Assembly: GCA_036874045.1 (NCBI GenBank)
Contig: JAZBRI010000003.1
Span: forward strand, 20,313,501-20,377,500
Origin: Cymodocea nodosa
Taxonomy: Eukaryota > Streptophyta > Magnoliopsida > Alismatales > Cymodoceaceae
Length of the DNA stretch: 64,000 nucleotides
Direction of reading: 5' to 3'
Of the stretch, positions 57,150 to 64,000 are shown piece by piece. The notes under the pieces were generated by a model, which had not been told where the DNA came from, searched no databases, and saw only the letters and a list, made by a program, of their open reading frames with translations. The position numbers and the translations under genes are program-made. Position 1 is the stretch's first letter; every line of letters begins with the position of its first letter.

Positions 57150-58040
57150 AAATTTTAAATTTAAGAAAAAGGACCTCAATGTTGTTTTCATTAATTTAGA
57201 AAAATCTTATGATAGAGTACCTAAAAACTTATTGTAATAAATATTGGAAAGAAAAGAAATGCCTATAAGATATATTAATATTATAAAAGGCATGTATAAA
57301 AAACAATTACTAGTGATAAAGCCATTAGAAGAGAAATTAATAATTAAGGAAATTTCCAAGTCCATACCTATGCCAAGGGTTCTCCTTAAGTTTCCAATAG
57401 ATAGATCCATGCCAAGGGTTCTCTTTAAGTCCATACCTACTTATCTCAATTATGGATAAAATAATTAAGAAAATTTAAAGAGAAATACTCTAGTGTAAGT
57501 TATTTATTGATGAGAGTAAGTCAAGAATTAATTCTAAATTAGAATTAGGAAAAGATACTTTGAAGTCCAAAGGAGTTAAATTAAATAGGTCAAAACCTAA
57601 ATATATGAAATGTAGATTCAATGAAAATAAGAATAATGATGATGATATATTCTTAAATGACTGAGATTTATAAAAGTAATACTTTTAAATACTTAAGATC
57701 TAAAATAAATAGCAATGGTCAAATTATTTAGGTTATTCATAGAATTAAAATAGTATAGATGAAGTGAAGAAATGTTTCTGGAGTATTATATGATAGGAGG
57801 ATACTCTTAAAATTAAAAGGAAGATTTTATAAAACTATTATTCATTTAGTTATATGTTATAATTCAAAATGCTAAGTGCAAAACATGATCATGTACAAAA
57901 AACTAGCGTTACAAAAATCATAAGCAAAATTTATTTTTTAGAAATGATGTAAAAGTTGCAACAATTGAAAATGAGAGAAAATCAACTTAGATGATTTGGT
58001 CATATTTTTATGAGACCAAAGAATGCACTAATTAAGAGAA
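57150..58040 (+). pseudogene. RTE-type LINE reverse transcriptase remnant
   Basis: Blocks in order along the plus strand match the end of plant RTE-clade RT: KDLNVVFINLEKSYDRVPKNLL near 57170-57235 (written here in parts: VFINLEKSYDRVP), a gap, then DTLKSKGVKLNRSKPKYMKC, NTFKYLRSKINSNG, HRIKIV..MK, SGVLYDRRILLKLKGRFYKT, and at about 57960 the terminal LRWFGH-like block (LDDLVIFL in another frame). The YADD box is not preserved. Highly decayed and AT-shifted. Confidence 0.72.
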
Positions 58041-58855
58041 TATAATTAATTAATATAGAAAAAATTAAAAGAATATCTAAAAGTAATTGATTAAGAATCA
58101 TAATAAAAAATTTAATTTATATAATTAACTGAAAATTTAACCATAGATAAGAAAAAATATCACACAATTACCAATCTTTTAGATCTATTAACTAAAATTA
58201 TTAATTTCAGTAAAGTCACATAATTATCAATCTTTTGCTAATATTTTTTAATGTGATTAAAATCTCTTGATTTTTAACATAACAATAATTATGTGATCTT
58301 TAAATAATTTTAGAAATCTGTTATTTGCTATATTTTTTACATGATTTCAGTAAACATTCGATAATTATTGATAAAAAATGATTACTGCAACAATTTTTTA
58401 TTACATTTGATTATATTATTTTATTAGTTTTAAAAATGACACTATAAGTAATTACCCTTGGACATTTTGAGAATTTCAAGATTGGAAGCTAGGTGAGCAA
58501 ACAACATGCCACGAAAAAACCTAGTATTACATGGAAAAGAGAATAAATTCTAATGAAAGAATCTATATTTGAATCTAATGAAAGTAGAAAAAAAGTATTC
58601 TCACAAGAAACTATATCTGAATTCTCATTGACAAATAGAACTTTAAATTCTTAAACATGTGCAAACACTAATATTTCAATTTCCTTTGAATTCTTACATA
58701 GACACAAACATCAAAAAATTAAACAAAAATACTTAACAGTTCCTATAAATTCCTTTCAACTCATAACAATTATTGAATCCACTTTTCTGTCAAATCTTTG
58801 TATACAAACAGGCTCTAAAAAGCAAGTACATATCAAAAGATAGAAATAAGAAACC
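58041..58855. other. Spacer, no gene
   Basis: Very AT-rich sequence with no recognisable ORF, repeat array or RNA gene. Confidence 0.45.
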
Positions 58856-58861
58856 TGTAAT

Positions 58862-58867
58862 TTTATT
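58862..58867 (-). terminator. Putative poly(A) signal for the UPF0548 gene
   Basis: AATAAA on the minus strand, about 240 bases downstream of the UPF0548 stop codon, a plausible 3' UTR length. Confidence 0.4.
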
Positions 58868-59107
58868 CCATCATATTTCATATTTCATTCTTGTGCACAA
58901 GCATTACTTAAAGGATCAGTGAAAAAAAATGTTGAGTTTTTCAAGAACATGAAAACACTTAGAAGGCAATGTAAAAGTTATGAAAACAAAATATAACAGT
59001 TTGAAACAAAAAAACAACCATGTTTAGTGAGCAAGTCCACATAAAGTGCATGATCATCACAGATAATTTGTAGTATTTGCATACAGTACAATTGATTCTT
59101 GAAGAGA

Positions 59108-59302
59108 TCATACCAGAGTTTCTTGCTTACCAATGTAATTCAGGATAGCATCAGCAGATTTCTTGGCGAAGTATTTCTGCCTTAACTTCACATATGGATA
59201 GCTTAAAGAAGAAAGGATGTGTGCAGGCTTTGAAAAAGAGAAAATATCATACCAAACCTGATCATTCTCATCCCACTCAATGGAAAAGCGCTCTTCTCCC
59301 GC
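59108..59302 (-). CDS. Terminal exon of a UPF0548 / DUF1990 protein
   Basis: On the minus strand, directly after a TTTTCAG acceptor (59303 side), an uninterrupted 64-codon frame reads AGEERFSIEWDENDQVWYD, then IFSFSKPAHILSSL, then SYPYVKLRQKYFAKKSADAI and NYIGKQETLV, ending TGA at 59110-59108. This order matches the C-terminal third of plant UPF0548 (DUF1990) proteins, which are about 200 residues long and of unknown function. The earlier exons are not visible between 59303 and the window end. A copia element starts 350 bases upstream, so the gene either has a very long intron or has been broken. A GT at the position after NYIG could alternatively be a donor to one more small exon. Confidence 0.75.
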   Translation of the reverse strand, partial: AGEERFSIEWDENDQVWYDIFSFSKPAHILSSLSYPYVKLRQKYFAKKSADAILNYIGKQETLV

Positions 59303-59649
59303 CTGAAAACCAAGAATTTCAAAAAACGATACTTGGTCCTAATTATAACAGTTTCAAAATAAGTGTAATGGTATAAACAACAACCAATGCATGCATTAAT
59401 CCCTTACATAGAGTAAACCACATATTGGTACAAGATGCTGTTACATGAAGCTAGAAATTTTCAATCATGGAGTCTAACATAAAATATACAAGACTAAAAA
59501 TAAAATATCCTAATTTTCTGATCGGCATGAACAAAGGATAACTAAGTGTTTCACAAATTATGTTGGTCTATTATGGATGAGGATCTCATGATGTGATAAA
59601 CATTGAGCAGATAACAGAATCTGCCAAAAATGCTGAATGATACAGGAAC
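59303..59649. other. Likely intron sequence of the UPF0548 gene
   Basis: Non-coding AT-rich sequence between the UPF0548 exon and the copia LTR. Assignment to an intron is inferred from the acceptor at its left end. Confidence 0.4.
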
Positions 59650-59832
59650 TGTTAGAACATTTCTGTCAAAGTTTGTTATACCAGCTTCTGTTTTTTCTGC
59701 ATACAGTTTCTGTATCAAGGGCGATAAATATGGGGCATAAACTGTTGTAAAGATGCATAAAATAATAAACGAACCATTGAGTAAACTTCAAATTCTCCTC
59801 CATTCCTTCACTCTTCTTTATTCTTCTCATCA
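59650..59832 (+). repeat. Short 5' LTR of copia F
   Basis: A 183-bp block starting TGTTAGAACATT and ending CTTCTCATCA, two bases before TGGTATCA (59835-59842), the initiator-Met tRNA primer-binding site of copia elements. Short LTRs of this size are typical of the Ale/Retrofit lineages. Confidence 0.75.
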
Positions 59833-59834
59833 TA

Positions 59835-59842
59835 TGGTATCA
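59835..59842 (+). other. Primer-binding site of copia F
   Basis: TGGTATCA matches the start of the usual TGGTATCAGAGC primer site complementary to initiator tRNA-Met. The bases after it (TTTGCC) have diverged. Confidence 0.7.
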
Positions 59843-62620
59843 TTTGCCTCGTTTGATCCATATCCACCAAAACTGTCAACCATGATGGCATATCCATCAC
59901 CACCTCCACCACACCATCTTCTTCCCTGCTGCTCTCATACAACATACCACACTCCTTTCCTCAAGCCATGTCCAAAACTACATATTTGACATGGTCTGCA
60001 CAATTCAAAGATACAGACTCTATTTATGATCTGTCTCATATCATCAATCCTGAATTGGCTCTGCCACCCATCGGAAGTGTCAACTACATTGCATGGAAAA
60101 GAACAGAAACTGGTTCTCAGTTTTATTTGAACCACAATAGACCTCACATTCCAAACAATGCTGATTCATTGTTCATCAGCACTTGAAGCATGGTAGCTTC
60201 TTGAATTGAAGTTTGTGCCACTTGGTTGATCACATCTTCAGATACAGCACAACAAGCTTCACACACTTCAAAAGAAACCTGACAATAAATTGAAGATTAT
60301 CTTCTTTATACTAAATCTATTGTTGATAATATAGCAATTGCCAGCAGCACAATTTCTGATTCAGAGTTTCTTGATTTCATCTCTGATGGGTTAGATGTTG
60401 AATACAAGGATTTCCTCACCAATGTTTCCCTCAAAGATTATCTCACTTTGATCACTGCTATGAAATTCTGCTTCAAGAATCATCCATCCTGCAGCACCTC
60501 AATAACAGCTCAACTGAATTCATGGCCTAAAACACAATCACTGAATATCAGCAACACTCCCAAGAATCACAACAGTCATTCTGGATGAGGTGAATGGAAT
60601 TGGGGGTGCGAACATAATAGAGGTGGCTGCTACCAATACCACTTGCAGTCATCTTCCTCTTACTATCCACTAACCACACTTCCTTCATCACCACCACCCT
60701 GCAACCTTCCATCAACATCCATTGCCACCAATGTCATCTGTCACATTTGTAACAAGTGAGGACATACAGCCTATGTGTTGTATGAACGCACAGTCATGCT
60801 TATAACACCAAATCTACCACATCTTTCAACTCCAATTTACAACTACAAGATGGATTTGAAGCTTCTTGGTGCATTTGATTCAGGTGCTTCTCAACACATG
60901 GCCAACACACCCAACAACATTATTGATGTGTTCTCCTACTCAGGTGCAAGATCTATGTTACCAGGTAACAGCCACCTTCTCCCTGTTACTAATACAGGCC
61001 TCTGCTCTATACCATGTCGACAACACCATCTCAAACTACAACAAATCTTATCCATGGATTAAATGAAACCTTCTATCTATTAAATGTTTTTCACATGATA
61101 ATAATTGTTATTTTATCTTGGATGAACTTGGCTTTAAAGTGATAGACAAAGCATTAGGGGAAACTCTCATTTGTGACCGTAGTTGTGATCTGTACTTCTC
61201 CTCCAATAACAGCACATCTACAGCCTTTTTTGTCGAAAATGGTGCATGAACTACCACAGAAATCTGAAATGCTCGTTTGGGACAAGCAAACAGCAAAAGG
61301 ATTCAGATCCTGTCTAAGAACAAGTTTCCTTTCACCAGTGCCACACCCTCATATTGTTCTGTCTGCCCTCTTAGCAAGGCACACCAACTTCACTTTCCTT
61401 CCAGCAACCAACAAAGCACAGCTCCTCTCCAACTTCTACATCTAGATGTTTGAGGACCTATAGTCCCTTCCTTATCCAATTTTCATGTTATCTTTATCAT
61501 TGTTGACGATGTCCCTTCCTTATCCAATTTTCATGTTATCTTTATCATTGTTGACGATTTCAGCCAGTCTATGTGGACCTTTTCAATATTGTACAATTCT
61601 TCCATTTCTCAAACCTTCATGCAATTCAAAATGTTAATAGAAAAACAGTTGGGCCATCACACAAACTATCCAATTCAATGGTGGAGGAGAATTTACCAAT
61701 CACAAATTATCCCAGGGAGAATGACAATCATCAATGCCTCTCCTACCCCTACACCCTAGCTCAAAATGTAGTTGAAAGATGTCATTGACATCTTACAGAA
61801 ATGGGGCATTCCCTTCTATTCAATTCCAATTTACCCAATACTTATTGGCTGCTTGCCTTCCCAATGGTTGCCTATCAGAAGCCCCTATGAAATACTATAT
61901 CAGAAGCCTCCTAATTGCAATGCACTCAGGATTTTTGGTTGTGCATCCTACCCATTATTATTGGGACAAACTCACAAACTACAACCCAAATCCACTTTAT
62001 ACATCTTTGTTGGGTTCTCATCTCAACACAAGGACTATAAATGTTTAGACATGCAAAATCACAAGGTCTGCATCTCTCGTCATATTATATCTGGCAAGAC
62101 TACCTTCCCTACAAAAACGTATTCCTCACTATCCACCTCTAATCCCTGACCTACTCCAAAACATCCAGATTACTATTGATTTATACTGATCTTTCACCAC
62201 CACCTAATAACCCACCTACAACTTCCAATATACCACCCTCTTCTCCCCAAACTACTCCTCATCAATTACATCCAGCCTCGTCACCAAGCTCCCCTACCCC
62301 CTCCACCACTCCCCAAAAATATCACTATCTGTCAAGTATCTATCATCATGGCCCCCATCCCCTTCCTTAGGCACTACTATCTGAAATTCAAAATCTTCTC
62401 TATTATGGATCCACTTCTTATACTGATGTCAAACACTATCCTCATTGGGTTCTAAGTAATGGAGGATGAATTTGCAACACTGCAACAAAAATATAAGAGA
62501 ACCTCATCACAATGTTGTTAGCTACAAATGGATCTTTCATTTCAAATGAACAATAACAGGTCAAATTAAACTACACAAAGCATAACTCGTGGTAATAGGA
62601 TTCCACTAACTGTTTGACTT
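59843..62620 (+). pseudogene. Copia F gag - protease - integrase - RT start
   Basis: Gag (UBN2-like) is readable from about 60010 (LSHIINPELALPPIG, IASSTISDSEFLDFISDGL). The zinc knuckle appears as CHICNK, stop, GHTAYVLY (last Cys lost) near 60740. The protease site GAFDSGASQHMA is at about 60870-60905. Then pre-integrase (FILDELGFKVIDKALG), integrase (VIFIIVDDFSQSMWTF, GGGEFTNHKL, HRHLTEMGHSLLFNSNLPN), post-integrase (FGCASYPLLLGQTHKLQ, FVGFSSQHKDYKCL), a Pro/Ser-rich spacer, and the RT start (VSYKWIFHF). It stops near 62620, without most of RT, RNase H or 3' LTR. Frameshifts and stops throughout; truncated on the right. Confidence 0.85.
61463..61558 (+). repeat. Perfect 48-bp tandem duplication inside copia F integrase
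   Basis: 61463-61510 and 61511-61558 are identical (GTCCCTTCCTTATCC..GTTGACGAT). The length is 16 codons, so the duplication keeps the frame. It repeats the strand with the first catalytic Asp region (FIIVDD). Confidence 0.95.
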
Positions 62621-64000
62621 GTACTTTCATCAAACATTTATGAGATGTTTGTGTACCTAAAAAATGATAAAAAATAGTAGAACAAAAAATGATTGAAAAT
62701 TTTCTATCATTTTCTAGGTGTTTGCGTATCTTACCATTTTTCAAATAATTCTCTCATTTTCCACCAATATATAAGAAAAAAAAATTTTGTTTTCCCACCC
62801 CCTATCACCCGAATTTGATGGAAAAAAACACCCTAAGCTCCTCTCAACAAGTCAACTCCACGAGTCTCCAGCGTATCGACTCCGTCGCATGCCTCTAAAC
62901 AAGATCACCTTCGGCTCTAGAACTAACCAATCTCCAACTCCACCTAATCTTCCAATGTCGTAGCAAATCTTAATCTTCCGATGTCGTTGCAAATCTTTGT
63001 CCAAACACTGTCACAGATCTCCATCCAAACGCTATGACAAATCTTCATCCAAACCTTCATCTCTGATTCCAAAACCAACCGATCTCCAACTCCACCCAAT
63101 CTTTCAACATTATTGCAGATCTCCGTCCAAATGCTATCATTTCTCTCTATCACAAGTTTGACAATATTTTATCACTGTGTTTTTTTTGTAGGTTTGCAGT
63201 CATTTTGTAAAAAAATGTTGGGTCAACACCTGTGGTATTGATTCATCATTATTGTATCAGTTCTCTCTCAATCTATAAAAGTGGGTATTTGAGTGATTTT
63301 TAAGTGGGTTTAATGTAGTTTCTTGTATGGTTGTTACCTTCCTAATTTCTGCAACTGATATTTTGATTAAGATCAAGTTTTATGCATTGTTTTATATTGT
63401 TTTAATGTAGTTATTCCATTGATTTCAGTTGTATGTTAGACTGAAGTCGAAATCTTGTGTTTTTACTGTTTAAATTAAGCGAGTTCATCATGATTTGCAG
63501 CAAAGCATTTTGCAGCAATAACCAAACTACCTGCATATAGGTAATCTTCCGAATATTGCACTGTTGTTGGTCCACAAAATCTCAGTTAGCAATTTTGTTA
63601 GAAGGATCATCAAAATGTGTTTCCATTGCCACTGATTTCATCAAATTCCAATTTGTGTGTGGCAAGTTTTGAATTGTCAAAGGCAGTAGTGTTTATCATG
63701 CGTTGAATCTACATAGGTGTTCAAAGTTTTGGGTGTAAGTCATATTGATTAATCTATGTATCTAGATCTATGTCCTTTCCTGTTAAGTTTCTATTCATCC
63801 ACTTCCTAATATGTTTATTTTCTGATCTATGATAGAACTATTTAGGGCTTGATAAATTGTTGCATACTTTTTTAGCTGAATAAGTATGTAACAGAGATTG
63901 CATTGCAAAACAACTCTGGTTATGAAGGTGTTGTAATAAAGGTGTTGAAATGTAATGAAGGTATTGTAAAAAAAAATACTGCATTTATCAATAAGAAAAT
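62621..64000. other. Unassigned right end of the window
   Basis: No recognisable ORF on either strand. A pyrimidine-rich patch at 62860-63150 has short repeated phrases (CAAATCTT, CCAAAC, GATCTCCAACTCCACC). A splice-acceptor-like TTTTTTTTGTAG is at about 63181-63192. It could be a 5' non-coding exon region of a gene to the right or transposon sequence; I cannot decide. Confidence 0.4.

Overview
The window is a nuclear segment of a flowering-plant genome dominated by nested, decaying transposable elements. I can support one intact host gene, the end of a second, and one host-gene-derived pseudogene. The plant assignment rests on the intron-rich prolyl oligopeptidase gene, the element families (Athila-type Ty3/gypsy, several Ty1/copia families, an L1-type LINE with a plant ORF1, an RTE-type LINE, a PIF/Harbinger element) and a UPF0548/DUF1990 exon. 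The GC-rich 5' exons of the peptidase gene hint at a monocot, but that is weak. No RNA gene, CRISPR array or bacterial operon structure was seen.

Layout. 1-1601: Athila-type pol fragment (copy 1) with an internal deletion. 1602-11455: a minus-strand SIRE/Maximus-like copia element inserted in copy 1 and itself split by a full-length LINE (4538-10330) with a 14-bp target duplication. 11456-15013: a second Athila-type pol (copy 2). 15014-25140: post-pol ATHILA-type ORF, a gag ORF, a captured F-box ORF, purine tracts and a long LTR. 25141-26604: tail and LTR of another copia. 26605-28300: an inverted gypsy LTR with the gag-pol junction fragment. 28560-30650: low-information remnants and a GC-rich tandem duplication. 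30844-35874: intact 11-exon prolyl oligopeptidase gene with an antisense Werner-like exonuclease pseudogene in intron 4. 37012-42977: nearly complete PIF/Harbinger element with two genes and a hairpin-rich satellite array. 43000-56520: copia fragments in both orientations, tandem arrays and a three-copy non-coding repeat. 57150-58040: degenerate RTE-type LINE. 59108-59302: terminal exon of a UPF0548 gene (minus strand). 59650-62620: 5' part of a short-LTR copia. 62621-64000: nothing identified.

Two observations stand out. First, a 380-codon F-box ORF lies between a retrotransposon gag and a polypurine tract plus LTR, where pol would be expected. This suggests a gag-only retroelement that carried an SCF ubiquitin-ligase adaptor. 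Second, arrays of short dyad-symmetric motifs (CGGTT..AACCG; CGTTGAGTTA..TAACTCAACG; CGGATAGTTA..TAACTATCCG; GTAAACTTA..TAAGTTTAC) occur in non-coding parts of unrelated elements (LINE, gypsy, several copia families, Harbinger), and in the LINE even inside ORF1. Two copies of the same gypsy LTR carry different motif families at the same internal position, so the arrays look like exchangeable cassettes.

All element ORFs carry nonsense codons or frameshifts, so none of these copies is expected to be autonomous. The peptidase gene is the only complete functional protein-coding gene I can support.
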